In this document: positions 8,974 through 16,857 of the stretch, piece after piece | Layout of the letters: every line of letters begins with the position of its first letter | Position numbering within the stretch: the first letter of the stretch is position 1 | DNA from: Guptibacillus hwajinpoensis | GTDB lineage: Bacteria; Bacillota; Bacilli; Bacillales; Guptibacillaceae | Direction: 5' to 3' | Assembly: GCF_001039475.1 (NCBI RefSeq) | Contig: NZ_LELK01000001.1 | Span: 469,466-533,465, forward strand | DNA length: 64,000 nt | Notes under the pieces: generated by a model | What the model saw: only the letters and a program-made list of their open reading frames with translations | Database searches by the model: none | Told to the model about the DNA's origin: nothing | Program-made: the position numbers and the translations under genes

Positions 8974-10032
8974 TTGGATATTCTAAAACAGTCAGGAGTT
9001 ATACTGTCGTTATTATTAATAACAGGGTGCAGCGTTAACGATATTAGCGATGATAAAGTTAGTCCTACAGTAGAAGAGACGACTACAGAAGTAGTCATTG
9101 AAAACCTTAATGTACCATGGGAAATAACCAAGAGCGAGGGAACATTTTATCTTACAGAACGAAGCGGAACGATCGTACAATTTGAAAACGAAGAAGTAGA
9201 GAGGCAGCCCGTTTATCTCGATGTTCCTATTAACGATGAGGGAGAGGGAGGCTTACTTGGATTACAGCTTTCCTCTAATTTTACAACTTCTAAAAAGGCC
9301 ATTATCTATCACACTTATCAGGAAGATGGTCGTACATTAAATCGAGTTGTAAACGTGGAGCTTGAGGATGGAAAATGGAAAGAGACTGAAGAACTCCTTT
9401 CTAACATACCAGGCTCTTTGTATCACAACGGTGGCCGAGTCAAAATGGGTCCAGATGGAATGCTCTACATTACAACGGGAGATGCAGGAGATCCTGGATT
9501 GGCTCAAAATCTAAACAGTCTCGCAGGCAAAATTCTTCGTATGACAGAATCTGGCGCAATTCCAAACGACAATCCTATGGAAGGTTCACTCGTGTATTCT
9601 TACGGACATCGAAATCCGCAGGGCTTAGCGTGGGATGAAAAAGGTCAGTTATTTAGTTCAGAGCACGGTCAATCTGCACATGATGAGATCAACAAAATTG
9701 AAGCTGGTAAAAACTATGGCTGGCCAGTTATTGAAGGAGATCAGAATGAGGAAGGAATGGAAACGCCACTCTACCATTCTGGCAATGAAACATGGGCACC
9801 TTCAGGCATTCTTGTTGATGGGAACACACTCTATATGGCAGGTCTTAGAGGAGAAGAGATAAGGGCATTTGATCTTAATGGGGATCAAACAGATGTGATA
9901 GCTGATGGAATCGGTCGAATACGTTCTCTTTATTTTGAAAATGACACCATTCTTGCGATTACTAACAATCGAGATGGGAGAGGGAATCCAACTAAGGAAG
10001 ACGATCGAATGGTTCGGATTAAACTTGATTAA
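8974..10032 (+). CDS. PQQ-dependent glucose/sorbosone dehydrogenase-like lipoprotein
   Basis: A beta-propeller of the GSDH family (soluble aldose sugar dehydrogenase / YliI type), which oxidises sugars outside the membrane with PQQ. Family blocks seen: N-V-P-W-E-I, E-G-G-L-L-G-L, H-N-G-G-R-V-K-M-G-P-D-G-x-L-Y-I-T-T-G-D-A, S-Y-G-H-R-N-P-Q-G-L-A-W and Y-G-W-P-V-I-E-G. The N-terminus is a lipoprotein signal ending L-I-T-G-C (Cys19), so it is probably anchored on the outer face of the membrane. The start is awkward: TTG 8974 directly abuts the GGGAGGG ribosome site, while an ATT at 8980 has better spacing. The repeat element inserted 31 nt upstream may have changed the promoter and leader. Confidence 0.82.
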   Translation: MDILKQSGVILSLLLITGCSVNDISDDKVSPTVEETTTEVVIENLNVPWEITKSEGTFYLTERSGTIVQFENEEVERQPVYLDVPINDEGEGGLLGLQLSSNFTTSKKAIIYHTYQEDGRTLNRVVNVELEDGKWKETEELLSNIPGSLYHNGGRVKMGPDGMLYITTGDAGDPGLAQNLNSLAGKILRMTESGAIPNDNPMEGSLVYSYGHRNPQGLAWDEKGQLFSSEHGQSAHDEINKIEAGKNYGWPVIEGDQNEEGMETPLYHSGNETWAPSGILVDGNTLYMAGLRGEEIRAFDLNGDQTDVIADGIGRIRSLYFENDTILAITNNRDGRGNPTKEDDRMVRIKLD

Positions 10033-10101
10033 CCTTAGAAAGTTAGGACGTTTGAAATGACCTGATTAGAAATATGCGAAAATAGAGTGGAAGTGATGAT
10101 C

Positions 10102-10641
10102 ATGATTAGTACAAATATGCGTACAAATAACTTTCAATATATTGTAAGGGAAGCATTAGAAGTAGATGCTAAAGATTTATCAGCAATCCGAGTACAAATT
10201 GATGGCGAAACGGAGTACTTAGATCGTGAGAAAGGTGAGTCTTACATAGATGAATCGGAATTTAAACAATTAATTAGAGATGATCATAACAGTGATCGCA
10301 ACTTGTTTTTAGTTGTTCAAGTGAATACTAGGATAGTAGGTTTTTCAAGGTGTGAAGGAACCACGTTAAAAAGGCTTTCGCACAAGGTTCAGTTCGGTGT
10401 AGGTGTTTTAAGAGATTACTGGGGATATGGTATTGGAACAGCTTTACTTAAAGAATCTCTCCTTTGGGCAGATACTCATGGAATCAAAAAAGTAACGTTG
10501 AGTGTACTTGAGACCAATGAAAAAGCGATTCACCTGTATAAAAATCATGGATTTGAAGTGGAAGGGATCTTGAAACAAGACAAATTGCTATCTGATGGGA
10601 ATTATTACAACACTGTAGTGATGGGAAGATTTATGATGTAA
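10102..10641 (+). CDS. GNAT family N-acetyltransferase
   Basis: A 179-residue acetyl-CoA-dependent acetyltransferase. The pantetheine-binding motif region is G-V-G-V-L-R-D-Y-W-G-Y-G-I-G-T-A-L-L (roughly residues 108-125), followed by L-S-V-L-E-T-N-E-K-A-I-H-L-Y-K-N-H-G-F, the classical RimI/RimL-type C-terminal half. ATG 10102 is preferred since GGAAG lies 8 nt before it; GTG 10087 and ATG 10096 are possible in-frame alternatives. Substrate unknown. Confidence 0.85.
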   Translation: MISTNMRTNNFQYIVREALEVDAKDLSAIRVQIDGETEYLDREKGESYIDESEFKQLIRDDHNSDRNLFLVVQVNTRIVGFSRCEGTTLKRLSHKVQFGVGVLRDYWGYGIGTALLKESLLWADTHGIKKVTLSVLETNEKAIHLYKNHGFEVEGILKQDKLLSDGNYYNTVVMGRFMM

Positions 10642-10695
10642 CGTGAAGACTCATTTATTTAAATACACCTAAAAGAAGTTGAGGAGAACCAAACT

Positions 10696-11331
10696 ATGAT
10701 AAATAAACGCTTCGAGAAACACATCATTGAGGAAGAAGAAGTGAGAGAATTAATAGGTAAGCCGAGCGAAAGAGCGGTTAATAAAGTCATTACGAAGCTT
10801 GATGATCACTGTAAACAATTTATTTCGCTTTCACCGTTTTTAATGATGGCTACCTCTAACGCTAACGGGAAGTGTGATAACTCACCAAGGGGAGATGCTC
10901 CAGGATTTGTCCACGTAATCGACGAAGAATGGCTAGTAATCCCTGAACGTCCAGGTAACAAAAGATTAGATTCAATTATGAACATCCTCTCGAATCCCCA
11001 AATTGGATTAGTGTTTTTAATCCCTGGTTTAGAAGAAACGTTAAGAATTAATGGACAGGCAATGATTATTAAAGATGAAAAGATTCTAGAGAAAATGAGT
11101 GTAAATGGGAAAAAACCCTTATTAGGAATAGCTGTGGAAGTAGAAGAGTGTTTTATTCATTGTGCAAAAGCATTTAAACGTTCTAACCTTTGGGATGTTG
11201 AAACATGGCCAAGCAAAGAATCATTGCCAAGAGCAGCTTCAATTTTGAAAGCCCATGCTAATTTACGAGGAATTAGCGAAGAAAAAATAGAAGAAGATTT
11301 CAAAGAAAGTTATCGTAAGAGATTGTATTGA
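10696..11331 (+). CDS. Pyridoxamine 5'-phosphate oxidase-fold FMN-binding protein (MSMEG_1061-like)
   Basis: A 211-residue split-barrel flavin-binding protein. It shows F-L-M-M-A-T-S-N-A-N-G, D-N-S-P-R-G-D-A-P-G-F-V and I-P-E-R-P-G-N-K-R-L-D-S, the FMN-phosphate-contacting segments of the PPOX / MSMEG_1061 group, rather than true PdxH. The reaction is probably a flavin-dependent reduction, with unknown substrate. GAGGAG lies upstream of ATG 10696. It sits in a run of single genes with resistance-like annotations. Confidence 0.8.
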   Translation: MINKRFEKHIIEEEEVRELIGKPSERAVNKVITKLDDHCKQFISLSPFLMMATSNANGKCDNSPRGDAPGFVHVIDEEWLVIPERPGNKRLDSIMNILSNPQIGLVFLIPGLEETLRINGQAMIIKDEKILEKMSVNGKKPLLGIAVEVEECFIHCAKAFKRSNLWDVETWPSKESLPRAASILKAHANLRGISEEKIEEDFKESYRKRLY

Positions 11332-11361
11332 AAAGTGGAACTTTAGGGTCAGGAGGATATT

Positions 11362-12270
11362 ATGAAGCTGCAAAGTGAATTTGTCAGGTTAGTTCAATTA
11401 TATTATGGCGAGAGAGGTGCTTCATGGTTACTAAAGCTACCCGAATTGATTCATTACAGTGAACAAAAATGGGATATGAAGATCCATGAACCTTATGCTC
11501 TATCCATTAATTATGTTGCACCTGCTCTTTTCCAAGATGGTGGAGAAGTAGTCGTGAAAATTTGTTTACCAGGTGAAGAATTTCTTAATGAGCTTGAGGC
11601 GTTACAACTGCTTGGTGGGTGCATCGTAAAAATAATAGATTATGACCGTGACAATGGTATCCTTCTTTTACACAAAGTTTCACCTGGGACAACTCTTGTA
11701 GAATTGAAAGATGATGAGGAAGCTTGTCGAATTGCTGCTAATGTCTTAAAGGAACTAACTATAGAAGCACCTGTTACTTCCCGTTTTCCTTCAATCCATG
11801 CGAAGAGAGATAGCCTTAGAACACTTGTCCTTACCAATGATCATGGTGTCGGCCCAATTTCGAAAGAGATGCTGGAGAAGGCACTTCGAATATGCACGTC
11901 TTTACTTCGAACTCCGAAACAACAGTTCCTTCTTCATGGTGACTTTCATCACTATAATGTGCTAAGTTCTAGGGGGAATCATTGGACAGCAATTGACCCA
12001 AAAGGTTTAATTGGTGAACTTGAGTTTGATATTATTCAATTTCTCTTAAACAAACTTCCACGTCATAATGTTTATGAATTAACCGAGAAGCGAATCAACA
12101 TCTTTACTGAAGAACTTCATTTAGATAAAGAACGTTTACTACTTTGGGGATACTGTCATGCCGTTCTAGCTACATCTTGGACAATAGAAGGTAACGACTG
12201 CGATCAGGACTTTTTTCAAATGATCGATATTTTTGAAAAGCTATATCATGCCCATTTCAATGTTAACTAG
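11362..12270 (+). CDS. APH(6)/hydroxyurea-type small-molecule phosphotransferase
   Basis: A 302-residue kinase of the streptomycin 6-phosphotransferase family (APH_6_hur). The catalytic loop L-H-G-D-F-H-H-Y-N-V-L is at about residues 192-202, followed by A-I-D-P-K-G-L-I-G-E, the metal-binding segment characteristic of APH(6) rather than APH(3'). Family members inactivate streptomycin or phosphorylate hydroxyurea; chromosomal Bacillus homologues often have no proven antibiotic substrate, so resistance is not claimed. Ribosome site AGGAGG. Confidence 0.82.
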   Translation: MKLQSEFVRLVQLYYGERGASWLLKLPELIHYSEQKWDMKIHEPYALSINYVAPALFQDGGEVVVKICLPGEEFLNELEALQLLGGCIVKIIDYDRDNGILLLHKVSPGTTLVELKDDEEACRIAANVLKELTIEAPVTSRFPSIHAKRDSLRTLVLTNDHGVGPISKEMLEKALRICTSLLRTPKQQFLLHGDFHHYNVLSSRGNHWTAIDPKGLIGELEFDIIQFLLNKLPRHNVYELTEKRINIFTEELHLDKERLLLWGYCHAVLATSWTIEGNDCDQDFFQMIDIFEKLYHAHFNVN

Positions 12271-12304
12271 AGATTAAAATGAATAGAACAAAGAGGAGAT
12301 TACA

Positions 12305-12835
12305 ATGATAGAACTTCGTTACTTTGAACCAAACGATTTTCAGCAGCTGATGGATTGGATTCCATCGCAAGATTTTTTACTACAGTGGGGAGGACCTGGA
12401 TTTACATATCCATTAACCGTGAGTCAGTTAGAAACCTATGTTAACGGTGCCAACAAAGATGACTCGAGCGTATTTGTGTATAAAGTCATACATAAAGAAT
12501 CCAGAAATGTGATCGGTCATATTTCTTTAGGGAAATTAGATAAAACGAACAAATCAGCACGAATTGGCAAAGTGTTAGTTGGCGATAACGATGTAAGAGG
12601 TCAGGGTATTGGTCAACGAATGATCGAAGAACTTTTGAAAATTGCATTTAATGAATTTGCTTTACATCGAGTTAGTCTGGGCGTTTTTGAGTTTAATAAG
12701 TCGGCCATTCGTTGTTATGAAAAAGCAGGGTTTACGAAGGAAGGATTGCTCAGAGACTATAGAAAGAACGGCATTGAGTATTGGAGTTTGTGGGAAATGA
12801 GTATTTTAGAAAACGAATGGTTGGCAAAACAATAG
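12305..12835 (+). CDS. GNAT family N-acetyltransferase (RimJ/RimL-like)
   Basis: A 176-residue acetyltransferase with the acetyl-CoA loop V-L-V-G-D-N-D-V-R-G-Q-G-I-G-Q-R-M and the downstream L-G-V-F-E-F-N-K-S-A-I-R-C-Y-E-K-A-G-F motif. It is separated by 34 nt from the APH-like gene and may be cotranscribed; a terminator follows. Substrate unknown. It is distinct in sequence from the GNAT at 10102. Confidence 0.85.
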   Translation: MIELRYFEPNDFQQLMDWIPSQDFLLQWGGPGFTYPLTVSQLETYVNGANKDDSSVFVYKVIHKESRNVIGHISLGKLDKTNKSARIGKVLVGDNDVRGQGIGQRMIEELLKIAFNEFALHRVSLGVFEFNKSAIRCYEKAGFTKEGLLRDYRKNGIEYWSLWEMSILENEWLAKQ

Positions 12836-12849
12836 AATGGAAGAGCAAA

Positions 12850-12885
12850 AAAAGCATTGAAAATTATTACGTTCAATGCTTTTAA
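12850..12885 (+). terminator. Intrinsic terminator after the GNAT gene
   Basis: A 12-bp stem AAAAGCATTGAA / TTCAATGCTTTT with a 10-nt loop. The T-run forms the left flank of the second palindromic repeat element, so the element inserted at a terminator tail. Confidence 0.75.
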
Positions 12886-12887
12886 TA

Positions 12888-13023
12888 GGCTCAATTCTAA
12901 AAGGTTGTTGCTTTTGAAAGAATTTAATATAATAAACCCACACTTAGCTAATTGGAGCGGAAAGCGAGCACCTGGAGCGGAAATTAACCCCCTCTTATAG
13001 CAACAATGTATACGAAAATAGCC
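12888..13023. mobile_element. MITE-like palindromic repeat, copy 2 (136 bp, internally deleted)
   Basis: It starts GGCTC and ends TAGCC with the inner GTTGTTGCTTTTG / TAGCAACAAT pair of copy 1. The GC-rich centre is reduced to ATTGGAGCGGAAAGCGAG plus CACCTGGAGCGGAAATT, so most of the centre has been lost. The flanks TTTTAATA (12880-12887) and TATTAATA (13024-13031) match at 7 of 8 positions, consistent with an aged target-site duplication. Confidence 0.7.
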
Positions 13024-13069
13024 TATTAATAAAATATTGACTATATTTGAACAGGGAATAGGAGTGGCT

Positions 13070-13429
13070 ATGGAAGATCAACTCGAATTAAAAAAACGGA
13101 TTTTAGATTTAGAACTACAGTTGTTAAAACCTCATATTCGTCAATCACCTGTTGAAATTGACAAGCTTCTATGCGAAGGATTCTTTGAGTTTGGAAGTTC
13201 AGGTACAGTTTGGTGCAAAGAAGACTCAGTTGGCGGGCAAGGATTAAGTGTAAGAGACATGACTCTTACTAATTTTGAAATTAATCTTTTAGCTGAAGGT
13301 GTTGTATTAGCAACCTATCATGTGAAAGATTTAACGAGGGATCAAAATACCCTTCGTAGTTCAATATGGAAATTGGATAACGGTCACTGGAAGATGTTTT
13401 TTCATCAAGGAACGTTAACTGAATCATAA
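13070..13429 (+). CDS. NTF2-like (DUF4440-type) small protein
   Basis: A 119-residue protein with the cone-shaped SnoaL/NTF2 pattern: an N-terminal helix-rich part (D-Q-L-E-L-K-K-R-I-L-D-L-E), F-F-E-F-G-S-S-G-x-V-W, and a last strand pair W-K-L-D-N-G-H-W-K-M-F-F-H-Q-G-T. Members are often annotated DUF4440. ATG 13070 has GGAG 5 nt upstream; the in-frame TTG at 13037 lacks a ribosome site. No catalytic role can be assigned. Confidence 0.75.
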   Translation: MEDQLELKKRILDLELQLLKPHIRQSPVEIDKLLCEGFFEFGSSGTVWCKEDSVGGQGLSVRDMTLTNFEINLLAEGVVLATYHVKDLTRDQNTLRSSIWKLDNGHWKMFFHQGTLTES

Positions 13430-13452
13430 TATAGTCTTTTGGAGGTTAACCC

Positions 13453-14043
13453 TTGAAACATAACTGGATTATCAATTATCTATTGCAAAGTAGAAAGTCA
13501 GATCATCCACTTATCATTGGAATAGATGGGCTTAGTCGTTCCGGTAAAACAACATTTGTTCATCAGATTGAAAATGAGTTGATTCAAAAGAATGTACGTT
13601 ATCATACGTTTCATATTGATGATCATATTGTAGAGCGTCGCAAGCGTTATAACACAGGAAAGGATGCATGGATTGAGTATTATTTTTTTCAATGGGATAT
13701 TGAATGGTTAACGAATTACTTTTTTTTACTGATGAAGGAACGAATGATGTTGACACTTCCCTATTACGATAACTTAAAAGATGTACAGAAACTGCAATCG
13801 GTAGATCTAGCAGAAGTAGAGTTAATTATAGTGGAAGGTGTTTTTTTGCAGCGTGAAGAGTGGAGAGAATTTTTTGATCGTGTATTGTTTCTAGACTGTC
13901 CTAGGGAAAAACGATTTGCCAGAGAAAATGAAAGAGTAAAAACAGAGCTTGAGAAATTTCAAACTCGCTACTGGAAAGCAGAGGAGTTTTACATGACAAA
14001 GGTAAATCCCATCGAAAAGGCAAATTTCACTATTCGAACTTAG
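13453..14043 (+). CDS. Uridine-kinase-like P-loop kinase
   Basis: A 196-residue nucleoside/nucleotide-kinase-like ATPase. The Walker A G-L-S-R-S-G-K-T-T is at about residues 27-35, preceded by I-I-G-I-D, and a Walker-B-like L-I-I-V-E-G-V-F follows in the second half. D-D-H (near residues 55-57) is where the catalytic Asp of uridine kinases lies. Start TTG 13453 with TTTGGAGGT upstream. It is 23 nt from the NTF2-like gene, so the two are probably cotranscribed. The substrate is unknown; it is too divergent to call udk. Confidence 0.75.
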   Translation: MKHNWIINYLLQSRKSDHPLIIGIDGLSRSGKTTFVHQIENELIQKNVRYHTFHIDDHIVERRKRYNTGKDAWIEYYFFQWDIEWLTNYFFLLMKERMMLTLPYYDNLKDVQKLQSVDLAEVELIIVEGVFLQREEWREFFDRVLFLDCPREKRFARENERVKTELEKFQTRYWKAEEFYMTKVNPIEKANFTIRT

Positions 14044-14142
14044 TTTACATAATTTAATTATCGTTATCTTATAGTCAGAAAACCTTGAAAACTGTCGTAT
14101 AATCTGTATTACTCACAAACTATTGATGTAGTACACAATCAT

Positions 14143-14163
14143 GGTTACAATTAAATTGTAACC
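14143..14163. promoter_or_regulatory. Perfect 9-3-9 palindrome in the leader of an acyl-CoA synthetase gene
   Basis: The arms GGTTACAAT and ATTGTAACC flank TAA, ending 26 nt before the start codon and about 40 nt after a TATAAT hexamer (14098-14103). There is no T-run, so a repressor operator is more likely than a terminator. It does not match the Bacillus FadR (YsiA) consensus. Confidence 0.55.
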
Positions 14164-14189
14164 GATTTCAAGTATAGGGAGCTGATGTG

Positions 14190-15770
14190 ATGCATGTACC
14201 ATTGCTGTTAACGGACTTTCTTGATCGAGCGGTAGATTTGTATGGAGAAAAACTAGCGATCATTGGAGACGATCGTAGTTTCACTTATAACCAATTGAAT
14301 GGAAGGGTGAATCAGCTTTCAAGGGGATTGCAATCAATTGGTGTTGAAAAAGGAGATAAGGTCGCTTATTTAGCGCCCAACACGATTGAAATGCTCGAAG
14401 GATTTTATGGTGTATTCCAAGTTGGTGGCATTATGACACCGTTAAACACTCGCCTAAAAGCAGCTGATTACCAATTTATTTTGGAACATAGTGAGAGCAA
14501 GGTGTTATTTGTTGACCAGGAGCTCTATCCTTTGGTAGCAGACGTTATACCACAATTAGAACAATTAGAGCATGTCATTATTCATGGAAGTGAAGGCGAT
14601 ACATGTATTGCTTATGAATCTTGGATTTCGACATTTTCAGATGACACTTTTGAGCGAACTGAGTTAGAAGAGAGTGATATCGCATCATTGTTGTATACAA
14701 GTGGAACGACAGGGAATCCAAAAGGTGTTCTACTGAGTCACAGATCGAATTATTTGCATGCGCTATCAGCGATGCACCATTTACAAGTCAATGATCAAGA
14801 TACTCTACTTCATGTCCTTCCTATGTTTCACGTTAATGGATGGGGATCACCTTTCTACTATACAGCGAATGGTGCTACTCAGGTGATGCTTCGTAGAACA
14901 GATCCACACCTTATTCTTAAGAAAATAAGAATGCATAATGTATCTGTTCTACATATGGCACCAACTGTTTTAAATATGGTTCTAGAAGCGTTCGAGAAAG
15001 AGAAACTAGATATCCAACAGGACGTACGAGTTGTAATTGCTGGTTCTGCACCGCCACCAGCTTTTGTGAAAAAGGTGGAAGAAAACGTAGGTTGGAAATT
15101 TATACAGGTATATGGGATGACGGAAATTTCTCCATTAATTACAATTTCTGAATTACGATCGATGGATCTAGATGCATCACCAGAAGAATCCTACCGCCTC
15201 AAGGCAAAAGCTGGTTACGCCATGATTGGTAGCAAAGTAAAGGTCGTTGATGAACTGGGAAATGACGTACCACATGACGCGAAAACGGTAGGAGAGATCA
15301 TCACACGAACAAACGGCGTAATGGAAGGGTATTACAAAAACCCAGAAGCCACGAACGCTGCAATTCGTAACGGCTGGCTTCATACTGGTGATATGGCTGT
15401 CGTAGATCAAAATGGAAACATTGAAATTGTCGACCGCAAGAAAGATGTGATTATTAGTGGGGGAGAAAATATCTCGTCAATAGAAGTTGAAGGCATTCTT
15501 TATGAACACCCTTCTGTTCTCGAAGCAGCCGTCGTTTCTATTCCTCATGAAAAATGGGGGGAAGTACCACATGCTGTCGTGGTCTTAAGGGGAGAAGAGG
15601 TAGCAACTGAAGCTGAGTTAATAGCCTTCTGTCGAGAGAAACTTGCCCATTTCAAGGCTCCGAAAAGCATTACGTTTAGTGAAGAACTTCCAAAAACAGC
15701 TTCAGGTAAAATTCAAAAAGTGGTTATTCGTAAGTCGTTCTGGAAAGGCCATAATCGACTAGTTAACTAG
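14190..15770 (+). CDS. Fatty-acid/carboxylate-CoA ligase (AMP-forming)
   Basis: A 526-residue ANL-superfamily enzyme converting a carboxylate to its acyl-CoA through an acyl-adenylate. Motifs: L-L-Y-T-S-G-T-T-G-N-P-K-G-V (phosphate loop), V-Y-G-M-T-E-I-S-P, G-W-L-H-T-G-D-M, V-D-R-K-K-D-V-I-I-S-G-G-E-N and C-terminal P-K-T-A-S-G-K-I-Q-K with the catalytic Lys. ATG 14190 sits 8 nt after AGGGAG; GTG 14187 is also possible. It is monocistronic and separate from the catabolic island at 39-61 kb. Chain length preference cannot be read. Confidence 0.9.
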   Translation: MHVPLLLTDFLDRAVDLYGEKLAIIGDDRSFTYNQLNGRVNQLSRGLQSIGVEKGDKVAYLAPNTIEMLEGFYGVFQVGGIMTPLNTRLKAADYQFILEHSESKVLFVDQELYPLVADVIPQLEQLEHVIIHGSEGDTCIAYESWISTFSDDTFERTELEESDIASLLYTSGTTGNPKGVLLSHRSNYLHALSAMHHLQVNDQDTLLHVLPMFHVNGWGSPFYYTANGATQVMLRRTDPHLILKKIRMHNVSVLHMAPTVLNMVLEAFEKEKLDIQQDVRVVIAGSAPPPAFVKKVEENVGWKFIQVYGMTEISPLITISELRSMDLDASPEESYRLKAKAGYAMIGSKVKVVDELGNDVPHDAKTVGEIITRTNGVMEGYYKNPEATNAAIRNGWLHTGDMAVVDQNGNIEIVDRKKDVIISGGENISSIEVEGILYEHPSVLEAAVVSIPHEKWGEVPHAVVVLRGEEVATEAELIAFCREKLAHFKAPKSITFSEELPKTASGKIQKVVIRKSFWKGHNRLVN

Positions 15771-15788
15771 CATAAGTGTAAAGATAAA

Positions 15789-15826
15789 AATAAGGATCGA
15801 TCACAATCGTGATCGATCCTTATTGC
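15789..15826. terminator. Bidirectional terminator between convergent genes
   Basis: A 16-bp stem AATAAGGATCGATCAC / GTGATCGATCCTTATT with a 4-nt loop and A/T tails on both sides serves the ligase (plus) and the acetate transporter (minus). Confidence 0.85.
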
Positions 15827-15840
15827 AGTTAATAGAAAAC

Positions 15841-16458
15841 CTATTTAAAAACACCGAAAGGCTTTCCAACTGGTAACGTTACTTTACCAAAATGAGTATT
15901 CAATACGCTTGCAGCTGAGCCATAAAAGCTCAACATTGCAATACAGAACTCAGCAATGGCAGCTACAAGGTGCATCCCTACAGGAAGTATGCCAAGGGTT
16001 GAGAATGTTAAACCGATAAATAAGAAATCAATAAAAACGAAGATAAAGAATAGTACTTTATGTGTCTCCATTGCACCAATGGTCATAAAGAGACTGAAAA
16101 TCAAATATCCAATGTAAGCTATTCCTAGCTGCTTAGGGTCAACAGTACTTGCTGCCGCTTCTCCAAAAACACCGAATTGAATTAACCATGACGTTCCTAC
16201 TCCTAACCAGAATAGGCCAAATGCAGCAAAGGCTGTTGTTCCAAACGTATTGTTGTGTTTCGAATCTAGAAAACTAGCAATCAACTGTGCAATTCCGCCG
16301 AGAAAAATTGCCCAGGGAAGAACGAAAGATACGCCTTCTGTCCAGCCTAGTTTGGCGGAAGAGGCTACGAGTGTCACCATCGCAAGTCCGAATAATCCAA
16401 GAGCGGATGGATCAGCTGTTGCCATTTGTACTCGTTGAGTGGTTTGTGTTTGATTCAT
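15841..16458 (-). CDS. satP: Acetate/succinate uptake transporter, GPR1/FUN34/YaaH (SatP) family
   Basis: A 205-residue membrane protein with six predicted transmembrane segments. The family N-terminal motif appears as A-D-P-S-A-L-G-L-F-G-L-A (usual N-P-x-x-L-G-L), and aromatic residues F-W-L-G-V-G-T-S-W follow at mid-protein. The family carries acetate and other short monocarboxylates as a hexameric channel-like transporter. ATG is preceded by AGGAGG on the minus strand. It converges on an acyl-CoA ligase gene, which suggests acetate or short-chain acid use. Confidence 0.88.
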   Translation of the reverse strand: MNQTQTTQRVQMATADPSALGLFGLAMVTLVASSAKLGWTEGVSFVLPWAIFLGGIAQLIASFLDSKHNNTFGTTAFAAFGLFWLGVGTSWLIQFGVFGEAAASTVDPKQLGIAYIGYLIFSLFMTIGAMETHKVLFFIFVFIDFLFIGLTFSTLGILPVGMHLVAAIAEFCIAMLSFYGSAASVLNTHFGKVTLPVGKPFGVFK

Positions 16459-16552
16459 GATGATACCTCCTAATAAACATACTTGACTAATTTACATAAA
16501 AAATTGGATCAATGCAATAGCAAATAAATCAAGAAAACCTTTTTCATGAGAT

Positions 16553-16765
16553 ATGGTTAAATCGTTATCCTTATTTAGCCTAGATCGTAATCGCTTACAG
16601 TATTTAGTTAAAAAAACGAAAAAATTTGGTGGAACTTTAGAAAATGTTAGATTCTGTCTGATCGGACTTACAAATAATAAAAAAGGGATAGAAGTTCAAA
16701 TAGAAGAAAAGAAAGAAATCACTGAATTTTTTATCTTTCTTCACAATAAAGCTTTAACTCGTTAG
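16553..16765 (+). CDS. Short hypothetical protein
   Basis: A 70-residue reading frame, lysine-rich and charged, that I do not recognise. The upstream bases contain no clear ribosome site, and the frame lies in the gap between divergent satP and ilvE-like genes. It may be real or a chance ORF. Confidence 0.35.
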   Translation: MVKSLSLFSLDRNRLQYLVKKTKKFGGTLENVRFCLIGLTNNKKGIEVQIEEKKEITEFFIFLHNKALTR

Positions 16766-16857
16766 AGATAGCAAGTACAATAGACTGTAATCTAGCTACC
16801 TTCATATGGGAGGGGCAATTTAAATAACCAATTTCACTTAAGTTAGGAGTCCTTGCT

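Noticed and set aside
11362-12270. Acquired streptomycin resistance gene
   Set aside because: Only family-level similarity to APH(6) is visible; no mobile element carries it as a cassette and the antibiotic substrate is unproven.
8760-13023. Composite transposon bounded by repeat copies 1 and 2
   Set aside because: Each copy has its own apparent target duplication, which indicates two independent insertions, not movement of the 4-kb segment between them.
14075-14103. Full sigma-A promoter for the 14190 ligase gene
   Set aside because: TATAAT at 14098 is good, but no -35 hexamer lies at 16-18 nt; only the -10 is mentioned.
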